Shown here: positions 53,822 to 64,000 of the stretch, in pieces
Position numbering within the stretch: position 1 is the stretch's first letter
Layout: every line of letters begins with the position of its first letter
Assembly: GCA_016584305.1 (NCBI GenBank)
Contig: JACEEZ010020920.1
Coordinates: 161,708 to 225,707, forward strand
Source: Chionoecetes opilio
Lineage: Eukaryota; Arthropoda; Malacostraca; Decapoda; Majidae
DNA: 64,000 bases
Direction of reading: 5' to 3'
Made by a program: the position numbers and the translations under genes
The notes under the pieces: model-generated
Seen by the model: the letters and a program-made list of their open reading frames with translations, nothing else
What the model was told of the DNA's origin: nothing
The model's database searches: none

Positions 53822-54870
53822 CATGTTAAGAGGTAGAGGCCGGGGGCGCGGTAATCGTTCCCCCGACCCGGTTTTGCCGGGGGGCCCGACCATGCAAACC
53901 CCTCCTATGCCGACGCAGGGGAGGGGTCTGCCTATGACGAGTGCGGGGCAAAGCCCTCGGGAATCCCGCACTCTAAATCAAGTGGTAGGGCCTCCTAGCC
54001 CAACTTTTTCTTATGGGGGTGGCCGGGGCGGTGCAGAGGCGGCGCCTGCCCGTCGAATCACTCCTGGGATCAACCTGCAGAGGGTTCTTCGTGTGGGCTC
54101 GTGGAACGTTCTGAGCCTCTCAGACGATCATCGACTACCTCTCCTATCGGGCGAGCTCAGTAGGCTGAGGGTGGATATAGTGGGACTCTCTGAGACGAGG
54201 AGGCCTGGCAGTGGCGAGACTAGCAGTGGGGGTTACACCTACTACTGGTCCGGCATGAGCAATGGTCACCGTGTACGGGGAGTAGCTATAGGCATCTCCA
54301 GCAAACTGCAGCCGTCAGTTGTTGAGGTTACTCCGGTTGATGAGCGTATAATGCGGGTGAGGATGAAACACACTCTGGGTTTCATGTCTCTTGTTGCAGT
54401 GTACGCTCCTACCGAGATGCGTAAAACTGAAGAGAAGGAGATGTTCTACGCCAAACTCGACTCTGTATTAGACCAGTGTCCTCCTCGGGACACACTCATT
54501 GTCTTGGGCGACTTCAATGCTACTACTGGCACTGTGAGAGATGGCTACGAGTTGTGTGTTGGTCCCCATGGCCAACAGTTCTCTGCTTCTGAACTTTGCA
54601 AGGTCCAGAAGGTTGAGAATTGCAGGTTCTTGGTATCAGAGACCAGAGCTGCACCGCTGGACATGGTATAGTAATGCCGGAGGGGTAGCTAAGGAGATCG
54701 ACCACATCCTCGTTAGTACTCGTTGGAGGATCCTCCAGAACTGCAGGGTTTACCGGAGTGCTGAGTTCTTTGGAACAGATCACAGACTTGTTGTTGCTAC
54801 ACTTAAGCTTCATGTCAAGTCCAGAAGAATCTCAAGAGGTAACCATACTGTGTTTCATCTTGAAAACTAA
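53822..54870 (+). pseudogene. RTE endonuclease domain
   Basis: Begins MLRGRGRGRGNRSPD, a basic Gly/Arg-rich leader, then VLRVGSWNVLSLSDD (N of the catalytic set), VDIVGLSETRRPGSGE (E), GVAIGISSKL, MSLVAVYAPTE (Y), LIVLGDFNATTGTV (D and N) and, after a frameshift near 54650, EIDHILVSTRWRILQ and FGTDHRLVVATL (final DH). This is a full apurinic-endonuclease-like set. It nicks the target to prime reverse transcription. Confidence 0.88.
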
Positions 54871-54875
54871 AGGAC

Positions 54876-56981
54876 TTGACATGTGCTCATGAGTATGTGG
54901 TGGCAGTCTCAAATCGGTTTGATGTGCTCGGTGCTCTCGGGGATCCTGTAGAACTGTGGGATACCTTCAAACGTGAAACTCTACAGGCTGCCAAGGAGTG
55001 TATTGGGGAGCGCCCGAGGTCAAGGCGTGGTTTTTGTCTCGACGGAGACGCTGGAGAAAATCGAGGAGAGTCGCGCTGCCAGGCTGGTTGGGAACCGGGA
55101 CCAGCACAGGGCTCTGTCACGCCGGACTAGAACCCTCCTGAGGAGAGACAAGGAGAGGTATGTCAGGAGTCTCGCTGAGGATGTCGAGGGTCATTTGAAC
55201 GCTAATGACCTCCGACCCGCCTACCGAGCCCTGAAGAAGCTCCGTTCCAAGTCTCCTTCTCGGGCGAGTGCTATTCGAACAGCAGATGGGCGCCTCGTGT
55301 CGGACATGGATGGGCAGATGGCTCGTTGGGCTGAGTACTTTGGGCAGTTGTTCACGGTGGACCCTCCAACTGAGCAGCTTCACACCACTGGGTTACAGGC
55401 AGTGGATGCCGATCCTCCCATTGACGAAACCGCACCCTCTCTTGACGAGTCAGAGAGGCTGTAGCAAAGTTGAAGGTGGAAAGGCAGCTGGTGTTTGTAA
55501 TATCAGTGCGGAGCTCCTCAAAGCTGGGGGTGAGGCCATGATCCGCGGGTTGCATGCTGTCCTGACTGCCGTGTGGCAATCAGGTACCATTCCTCCTGAG
55601 TGGAAAAGGGGGCTGGTCGTCCCTACCTGGAAAGGGAAAGGGGATCGTCAGGACTGCAACAATTACCGCGGTATTACACTGCTCTGCGTACCAGGCAAGG
55701 TGCTTGCCCATCTATTGCTGACACGAATTCGCGTCATCTGGTGAAGCATCAGAGACCTCAGCAGTCTGGGTTCACGCCTGTAAGTCAACAACGGACCGTA
55801 TCCTAGCGCTTCGTGTCCTGGTGGAACGCCGACGTGAGTTTCGACAGGGGATGCTTGCAGCCTATGTTGATCTCAAGAAGGCGTTTGACTCAGTGCATCG
55901 TGAGTCACTCTGGGATCTTCTGCGACTTCAAGGGATTCCTGCAAGGACTATTGGTTTGATAATTGGTCTGTATTCTGGGACTGAGAGTGCTGTGAAGTGT
56001 GGGGCAGGTGTATCCAGCTTCTTCCTGTGAATACAGAGTGAGGCAAGGGTGCGTCCTTGTCCCGTCACTTTTCAACGCTTGTATGGACTGGGTATTGGAC
56101 AGGGTTGTAGATCAAAGTGATTGTGGAGCATCCGTCGGCAACACCAAGATCACTGATCTTGTTTTTGCCGATGATGCAGTAATCTTTGCTGAGTCGCTGG
56201 AGGTCCTGGTGATGGCTCTCGAGGCGCTGCACGAGGAGGCAAAGCCTTTGGGACTTGAGGTCTCCTGGCTCAAGACCAAGGTTCAGGTGTTTGGAGACTT
56301 ACTAGATGGAACAGTACAGTCTGGTCTGTTCATGCGTGTGGCGAGGACATTGAGATCTTGGAAAGTCTTACATACCTTGGTAGCGCAGTCCATAATGACG
56401 GCGGGTCACGTCAAGAAGTCTTACGGCGGATTGGCATAGCCCACGGTGTTATGGACTCACTCAGCGGGAGTATTTGGCGTTGTCGGTACCTGTGCAGGAG
56501 GACAAAGATCCGGATCTTCAAGTCGCTTGTGATCCCTGTCTTACTCTATGGTTGTGAGACATGGACACTAAATAGTGACTTGAAGAGACGAATCAATGCC
56601 TTTGGTAATAAGTGTCTTCGCAGAATCATGGGGTATCGCTGGGATGATTACGTGTCAAATCAGCGATTGTACCGTGAGACTGAATCGAGGCCTATTACCT
56701 GCATAGTCCGTCAGCGCCAACTTCGGCTATATGGGCATGTGGCACGCTACCCTAAAACCGATCCTTCCCATCGGGTTGTATCTGTAAGGGACAATCCGGC
56801 GTGGAGGAGGCCAAGGGGGCGCCCACAAGGCTCGTGGCTGGGGCAAGTTGATGTTTCTTGTCGAGAGTTGCTTGGTATGGGAAAGGAGCCTGCATGGGAA
56901 CTCGCGCGTGGTGACCCCTGGGAGTGGCGTCGTAGGGTGGGTGAGGCGACGCGCCCCCCGGCGTATGCCCCCAATGATTGA
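54876..56981 (+). pseudogene. RTE reverse transcriptase and C-terminal domain
   Basis: In order: RSLAEDVEGHLNANDLRPAY, ALKKLRSKSPSRASAIRTAD, GKAAGVCNISAELLKAGGEA, IPPEWKRGLVVPTWKGKGD, NNYRGITLLCVPGKVLAHLL, YVDLKKAFDSVHRESLWDLL (first D), RQGCVLVPSLFNACMD, TDLVFADDAVIFAESL (FADD), YGCETWTLNSDLKRRI and [20 protein letters not shown], then the stop at 56979-56981. At least five frameshifts (about 55030, 55460, 55750, 56020, 56340). Confidence 0.88.
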
Positions 56982-57002
56982 TTGATTGATAAACCAGTCT
57001 AT

Positions 57003-57098
57003 ATGATAGTCCATAGACCACTATATCTCCGCTATGCAGCCTGGCAATTTCAAAACATTGTTGTGTGAACAGTCCAGAGATATAGTGGTCTATGGCAC
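57003..57098. repeat. Short inverted-repeat segment, copy 2
   Basis: AGTCCATAGACCACTATATC and GATATAGTGGTCTATGG are arms around GCTATGCAGCCTGGCAATTT. Same unit as 8480-8610, again directly outside the palindromic element and its RTE. 57100-57400 beyond it is unassigned. Confidence 0.8.
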
Positions 57099-57397
57099 TG
57101 CTTATAATTTAGATAATACGAGAGAGTCGCTAGAAATTTATGTATGCAGCATGTCTTCCATAGAAGCAAGCAATTACGGTCAATTGTATTTTTACCTTTA
57201 CATTTCAGCATTTCTAATGCATGTGTATCCAAAGGTACTCTAATAGTCATCAATATGAGAACCAATATAAACTATTGCTTACCTTGAAATCGAGTAGACG
57301 TTGAGGCATATCTGCGACCCACATTTTGTTCTCGCGATGGCGAAAGCATATCCTTAGGGATTCTACTTTACTGAAATAAAAGGAAAAAAATAAGTAA

Positions 57398-57594
<197 letters not shown>

Positions 57595-57687
<93 letters not shown>

Positions 57688-57699
57688 ATATATATATTT
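57595..57699. repeat. AT microsatellite
   Basis: About 100 bp of TA repeats directly following the CT tract. Confidence 0.97.
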
Positions 57700-60180
57700 T
57701 CTTGGTCTGACGGTTTATGTCTTTTTCACTGAAATCGTTGCTAATGAGGACTTGAGTAGATATCTCGATTTCTATGTGTACGAGTTGCCACGTACTACAG
57801 TGTGTTAGAGGTCTTCTAATATATGCGCCGATGGTCGAGTCCTTATATCGCTATGAAATTTACTTTCTCCAATGTAGGCCTGGCATACATCAGCATAGGT
57901 GGACTGCTGAGGCCAACAACTGAGTGAAGAAGGTGACCACCATCCAAGACTACAGATAATTTCTGGGGTTTATGGCTGGGTGAATGGCTTAAACCCAGAC
58001 TCAATAAACTCTTCCGGGATTCCGCGGACACTTTTTGATTTGTTAAACAGTAGGTTGGTTTAACTTCTGCCTGCTGTCCCCTGCTTTTACCACTTTCCTT
58101 TTCCGATTGTCTTCACTTTGTCTTACGGGCGTAGTGTTATGTATGTAAACTTTTTTCCCACATTTCTGTGCTTTTTTGGGGGCCTATTTCTCTGCTTATT
58201 ACGTTTTACGGAAAATCTGCAACAACTCCATAACGAGACACCAGCCGATCGGGTTGAAACTACAAAGGTGGGTGTGTTGCGCTATTCGAAAAAAACATAG
58301 GGGTCCGCGTTACCCCTTGATTGGACCTTTGCGCATATCTTTGTGCTTTTCGATGTCCAGTGTAAATCCTGTAAACGCTCCAGTCTATCTCGATGGGAAG
58401 CAGCAGGGTAAGGCATCCCCATGTAGCCGTGGCCTCTGTAATTCCGCGCCCATGGTCTACCCAGAGCGGGCACTAATCATTAAATTTTTTAATACTAAAT
58501 ACTAATACATTGGAAAATTTTGTATCAAAATACCAAATCTAAATCTTTTAAAAATGTTTTTAAATACAAAATACTAAATACTTAAATTTGTTTTACATAC
58601 ATTTGTAATACTTTTAAATACACACCTTTTTTCTATAAAAAAGTTTTAAATAAAAAGGATACTTTCCTATTGTAATTTAATTAATTGTTAATTACGTTAA
58701 GAAATTGAGTTTATTAATTGAGATTATTGAGAAATTAACCGATTAAAAAATTATTTACTTTTTTCTATTATGATTATTTAAATAAAATGCTTTCGATACT
58801 TTTTAAAAGTATTTAATACTGATTTAATACTGAAAAAAAATAATTTAAAATGAGTTCTAAATAACTATGTTTTTAAAATCTATTTGAATACAGTGTATTT
58901 AAATCTGCCCTGGTCATAGCTCGGGTAAAGACCCTCCCACACCTCGAAGTTTTTCATAAAAGCTGCTGAAATTGTTTGTCTGGGAAATTTCCACTCAGAA
59001 TAATCCTGACGGCGAATGTGAAGTATCCCTTCCCCGTAAAAAAAGGGGTACTCTTCTGTGGGCTTTTTTTTCCCCCCCGACTTACATCTCTGCATCCCCC
59101 AGCAGACTTTGGCGATTTTGATGCCCTCAACATGAAAGGGGAACCATCTCCTTAAAAGCTAAATTGAAGCCCCAGCCCCCTGTCCCCGCACAAATGACGT
59201 TGAGAAGACCTTTCCGGGTAATGCCCCCCCTTCCGGTCTGCTTTATTGCAGCATGGTCCAGGAGTTGTAAAGGGTATGGCCAACCTTCTAAAATCCTCTT
59301 CGCTACATCAGCACTTTTTGTCATGGTTTTAAAAGGCCCCCTGTGCGGTTCTCCAGTGGCTTTGTCTACCCATCCAAGGTGCCGTTGTACTATCAAGACA
59401 CAAATGGGGGGCAGCTGAGATAGAAAGTGATGCAGCGCGACTGAAGTCAGACCAATAGCATATGCTCACCTACCCTTGGCAATACGTCCCCCCAAAAGCT
59501 CTGCGCCCCCAAACCTGTCATGCTGCCCCATGCGCCCCCAGAACGCATGGAAAATAAAATCCCCCTAGTCGGACAAAAATCCGGTCAAGATCCTTGAAAA
59601 GCTAAAATCTCTGCGTTTGTGAGAAAGCGTCAAATGTGACGTACATTCCTCTTCCTCAACCCATTTTTTTTTCACACTGTTTTGTCAAAGCTAATGCATG
59701 TGGGTAGGGTTAAATTTGAGGGATCCATGTTTAAAACGGTAGAGCTTCTATCCGGTCCTCTCATTTGTCACCCTGCATGGCCCTTTTTCATGAAGCCGCT
59801 CTTTTAAGGACAAGGTGACAGTTCCATGTACGCTAATGCCCCAAAAGGGAAAGTCAACCAGTTGCTGAGCGCAGAGACTAAAACGCTGGTCAAATCATCA
59901 GGGATGTACTACTACAGATTGTAAGGCAGCCAGCGGGCTTTATGTATTGTTTTCTTAGGGATGTTTCCAAGGTTCTTGCAGATTCGGGGAATAAACTTTC
60001 CTTTGCGCTTGTTTGGGTGGGGTTTCCGTTTTCAGGGGGGATTTTACACAAGCAATACCACCCATTTTGAAAGGGCATTGTGACCAGTAGAAACCTAACT
60101 ACTACATTGAAATCTGCATTGTCGAAGAAAAACTGTGTGAAACCATTAAATGATAAGATGGCTCCCCTGTCTGACATGAG
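57700..60180 (-). pseudogene. Decayed large uncharacterised gene (DNADFN / LDGG..LH family)
   Basis: Scattered minus-strand blocks occur in a consistent order: FNGFTQFFFDNADFN (DNADFN at 60123-60106), a shifted FKMGGIACVKSP, then far downstream ILHIRRQDYSEW with TISAAFMKN (about 59025-58960), and KLSVVLDGGHLLHSVV (LDGG near 57947) followed in another frame by YADVCQAYIGESKFHSD. From memory, a family of large, function-unknown invertebrate proteins has DN.D.N..T..G..TFH.MG.I, then RR.DR.W.G....L.IEQ.LMR, then a VLDGG.LLHR..W...Y...C..Y..YV part that resembles the start of a PIN/FEN-like nuclease domain. Most of the protein is unreadable here, so the call rests on three or four motifs in order. 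Confidence 0.5.
58480..58890. other. AT-rich filler within the decayed gene
   Basis: TAAATAC-type repeats (AAATACTAAATACT, TTTTAAATACAAAATACTAA) with no coding signal. Possibly an insertion that parts the LDGG block from the rest of the gene. Confidence 0.5.
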
Positions 60181-60239
60181 GCCTGTTCAAACTTCTGGCC
60201 CCCTTGTAGTCATCTGAAAACTAAAACTATCAAATGTTG

Positions 60240-61735
60240 ATCAGCTCCGGGAAGCGTACTTGCAATAAAATGTAGACATTATTAAAAAGGGGTGGGGTAA
60301 ATGAAGGATCGCGGTCGCTTGCTAAAAATTTTTTGCTGGTCTATGGCTGTTGCCCTTTGTATTACAAGTTTATATACTATACTTTACATATCATGCATGC
60401 ACCTTTTCTGTAAATCGTGTAATTTTTTGAAAATTTTTGCTGCCTTTCTGTGTCACCCCCTGCCACGTAGTGCCCGCTACCCATTCCACAAAAGGCCCTT
60501 ACGGTGAAGCCGCACCTTTGTTTACGAGCGGCCACCCCCTGAAGCAAACTCGCCCGCTGGGAGAACCAGGACCCGCAAGAAAGAAAAACATTAAAGCATG
60601 TGGACGTTTGTTGTTGGGGGGTTTCGGAAAAATTTTTTTTGTTGTAAAAACTGTTGTGCAATTGACCATAAGACCATTTGTGCATTGTGTTAAAAACAGG
60701 CCGATACTGTATTTTTGGGAAAGAATAATAATTATACAATCCCCCTTTTAAATATTTTATCCCCCAGCTCGGCTTAAGACTATTCCAACCCTACTAAACC
60801 ATAAGTTTGTTGTAAAATATAAAGCTAACATTTTTGGGGCAAGGTGAGATCTGAAATTTCCCTTTTTAAAAATCATCAAAACAAGGTGATTCTTGCACAA
60901 AACAAAAAAACATACATTTTGATACAAGACGAAATTGGGGTAGACAATTTTGACGAATTTAAAGTGACAACTCAGAGTGAGAAGGATTTTCAAGTTGAGG
61001 GAGGAAAAGGTCAAATTGTTTATCTTACGGACTAACCGTGCCGCCCCCAACCACACTCTTGTCTTTCCTGCCCATCTTTTCCACCCAACCTCGCACACCA
61101 ACCTCAACCTCATACACACACACACATATTCCTGCACTATTTAATGAACTGATCATACAAAATATATATATATATATATGAAGAAAATCTAAACAAAAAA
61201 TCAAGAAGCTTCCTGTTTGCTGTGGATACAGGTTTATACGGTTTATATGGTATAAATGTGTATTTAACCCCTTCGGACACTACATCGTGATCCATTTGTG
61301 GAAGAAAGCAACCTAACTGAAGCGGAATTTCAGAAGGTCGTGGGCTTGGTCGTTTATGTGACGTCGCCGCCCATCATCGCACCGTCGCCTTCCTACACTT
61401 GAAGGTTCCCGGTTGGGACGCGTGCCATACCCACACCACCCGGGCTGACTGACCGCAACCACAGCCACGCGCCTTCCACCCTTCAAGCTGGGTTCACGGA
61501 GGAAAAATCTAGCTTTAACTTTACAAATTTTGGTGAATTAAAAATGCAATACTAACACTCCCTGAAATTTAATTAATTTTCATCACTTGTGACTTAATTT
61601 TCTAGTGATTTATTCAGTTTACATTTTATTGATTAATTTTCCATGTGAAAAGAACTTACATATTTCTGAGACAGTTTTAATTGATATAAATAAACTCATC
61701 AAAACTAAATTGCTATTATTAATTTTAGTAATTTT
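60240..61735. other. Unassigned sequence
   Basis: Homopolymer-rich DNA with small open frames that do not resemble known proteins. A short TA run lies at about 61162-61180. No splice pattern that I trust. Confidence 0.4.
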
Positions 61736-61739
61736 TTTT

Positions 61740-61846
61740 GTATTTTTAAAATAATAATATATAATATATAAAATTATTAAATTTTATATATATATTATAT
61801 TATTATTTTTATATATTATATATAATTTAAAATATATAAAAAATGA

Positions 61847-61885
<39 letters not shown>

Positions 61886-62095
61886 TATGCATAATTATAT
61901 TAATTCATATATATATATAATTTTTTTATATTATATTATAATATATATAATATATATATTATAATAATAATACATATATATATAAATATATTATTATATA
62001 TATATATATTATATTATAATATTATATATATATTTTATAATTATTAAAATAATATATATATATATATATATATTAATTTTAAAATTAAATATATT
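61740..62095. repeat. Degenerate AT-rich repeat
   Basis: TATAATATA-type units over about 350 bp with many interruptions, unlike the pure microsatellites elsewhere in the window. Confidence 0.9.
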
Positions 62096-62099
62096 TTCT

Positions 62100-64000
62100 T
62101 TTTTCTCTGTAAAAAGTACTTTTCTTTTTTGTGATGACCTATACCTTTTTTCGATAAAGGGTTGAATGCACCTGATAATAGTACTCATATTTTATACTTG
62201 CGGTATCATAATGATTATTTTGCATTAATTATTATTTAATTTTTTTTACGCAATTTACTACTGATTCTACCGTAGCTTATGGATCAAAAAACCCGCTAGT
62301 CTTTAGGTGAGGAAATTTGCTAAACTCTGTGGTGAAAATCTATCCCCATTAACGACGATAACAGAGGCACAGGAAGGTGTTGAAACTGATTTTGAGGGAA
62401 GTATGATAGCCCCCGTGTTTTGCGCGCGGTTCGCAAAATTCAGACTTTTTCTGCACGTCTAAAACCCCATATTTCCTCAGCCCCCCCTTTAAAAGCTGTC
62501 TCCTTCGACCGGGGCGGGGGCCCCGGGGGAGATGTAGTATTTTGTTACTTCAAAACCTCTACCAAGGGACTGGACGATTAATTATTACCTACCAGCGCGT
62601 CTGTCGCCCTTTTTCGGGGGTTTGATGTAGATTACACAGCCCGGGGTATATTGCCCTGTGCGAGACGTAATTGCAATTTTTTTATTACTGTGCGAGTGAC
62701 AAAAATTTCATTTTTTCGCTCCGTTTCAGCCAGGCTCACGTGGTGCACATCTTATGCAAGCTAGTGCTTTTACGGAAACCCCCAAACGAAAATGATTCCC
62801 AAAATTTCGTTCAAAATTTTCAGAATCCTTTGGGGGTAACGCAAAACAAGTTTATAAAAATTAATTTAGCTGTTTAGACTTTGCTAAGCGGTGCTGCTAT
62901 CACTATTTGTTAGATCACAGTGGAAGCAACCGGATTTCGGGAGATTTCATCCAGTATTTGCAGGGAATGACTGGACACAGGGGGATAAAATTTTACTTAG
63001 TAACAATCGCAATTCCCCTTTAATTCTTTTCATCATAATGTTGCTAAGAGGTACCTTCGGAAAAAATTCTGTCTCTTAATTTAGTCCCCAAAAAGTACTG
63101 CTGTTTTGTATTTACATTAAAAACCAAAATAAAAGAAGAGGTGACTCGAACAACTGTGTCACTGTAGCCATACTCACCTGATGTACCGATAGGGATATAA
63201 TTATCTTAACCACAGTTGCTGCCTCTCTATTTCTCAAAAAAGACCCATCTTTACTGTATTATTGTCAACAAAAGGGCACACTGCAAAAAATTTTTATTAA
63301 TGCTAAGGAAAGTCCCCCGCCAAGAAACTTGAATCCGCCTCAAGGGAATTACCTGCTTCAAAAGCTCAGACGGAAAAAAACCTCTACTGGTACACATATC
63401 GCCCGATCGACGACTGCTAACCATAACCCCTGACGGGAAAAACGGGTTTTGAAAACAATGCGTTTCCCGCGGGGGCGGCACAAAAAAACTTTCCCACTGT
63501 GTTTCCATGAGTGTTACGGACACTCTAAAGGAGAATTGCTATGCGTTTCAAATTTAAAGACTCAAATTGTCGTACCGTAAACACTCAGTCGGGGGAACCG
63601 CCGCCCGCACAAACAAAACCAGGGAGTAATACAAATGGGTTTTGATAGTCCTCAACCGGTTTTAATGACAAAAAAAGATCTCATCTTTAATTGCCGCTTG
63701 CAGTCAAACAAAATTTTGGCTCTACCAACCCCGATTAGATCCGTAACATCGTTCGCGGTGGACACAGGCGCAGCTGTTTTAAAGTGCTATCCGAAAAAAG
63801 GGTTCCTTTCACTAAAACGCGCGGCACGTGGCGCCGCTGGCCTCTTTAAACCCAACATCTTATCTTGGAGTTACTAACGACCCTAAATAATTGGATTTTC
63901 GTCTGCCCGTTAGGGGGGAAAAAGGACGCCTACTTTTCGTTTGAACTTTTAAGGGGGTTTTTAACTTTACGTTGCCTCGGACGGATTTTTTGGGTATAGC
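62100..64000. other. Unassigned sequence to window end
   Basis: Short open frames at 62671-62877, 63251-63523 and 63635-63877 show no motif I can name. Long C, G, A and T runs suggest base calls of lower quality. Confidence 0.4.

Larger units (their letters stand above)
53690..56990 (+). mobile_element. RTE-like LINE, near full length
   Basis: A 5' tandem repeat, an endonuclease-RT polyprotein in several frames, and a 3' end of three TGAT units follow in RTE order. ATAAACCAGT stands on both sides (about 53595-53604 and 56988-56997), consistent with its target duplication. It reads towards the right; the truncated sister copy at 51872-52887 reads left. Confidence 0.85.

Noticed and set aside
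63251..63877. Reading frames of 80-90 residues near the window end
   Set aside because: No recognisable motif, and homopolymer runs suggest unreliable sequence.

Overview
The window reads as non-coding-rich, transposon-packed animal DNA, most likely from an arthropod and probably a decapod crustacean. This is inferred from the very dense dinucleotide microsatellites, spliced exons with GT/AG borders, tRNA-derived SINEs, and the mixture of RTE, CR1/L2 and Jockey/I LINEs with Ty3/gypsy, hAT, mariner, PIF/Harbinger and TTAA-target elements. Nothing identifies the species. Almost every reading frame carries single-base frameshifts, often at homopolymers, so pseudogene decay and uncorrected assembly error cannot be separated from this sequence alone.

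Layout. 1-1616: 3' end of a Ty3/gypsy element (integrase and LTR). 1765-2452: deleted Harbinger element. 6640-2609 (minus): a three-exon gene with a Myb/SANT-like N-terminus and 21-residue tandem repeats; its splice phases fit exactly, and its introns hold two SINEs and two MITEs. 7.4-9.6 kb: LINE debris, a 670-bp palindromic element, direct repeats and a C-rich minisatellite. 10.0-21.2 kb: a nested pile. A minus-strand CR1/L2 LINE is split by a ZBED/FAM200-like hAT (10246-18332) and by a second element (18358-20898). The hAT is itself split by a 4.1-kb TTAA-target element and by a mariner-type element. Both 11035-15112 and 18358-20898 carry protein families that I recognise only as uncharacterised repeat-borne genes.

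21.2-22.7 kb: TTAA-flanked element. 22.7-29.1 kb: a roughly 490-bp satellite broken by low-complexity DNA, a LINE and SINEs. 29.8-30.5 kb: Harbinger remnant. 30.8-31.9 kb (minus): an HHxxxDG acyltransferase (condensation-like) gene, the best non-mobile host-gene candidate. 32.6-36.9 kb: three LINEs and a repeat-borne ORF. 37.7-48.5 kb: another minus CR1/L2 LINE interrupted by a young non-autonomous LTR element full of minisatellites (38703-40951) and by a nearly complete Ty3/gypsy (41107-47867).

49-51.2 kb: unassigned DNA with three tandem GC hairpins that show a compensatory base change. 51.3-57.1 kb: two RTE LINEs in mirror orientation, inserted at the two ends of a second copy of the palindromic element. 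57.7-60.2 kb (minus): a decayed large uncharacterised gene. 60.2-64 kb: AT-rich DNA with nothing I can assign. Most genes here work for their own elements. The Myb/SANT and acyltransferase genes are the two that could serve the host.
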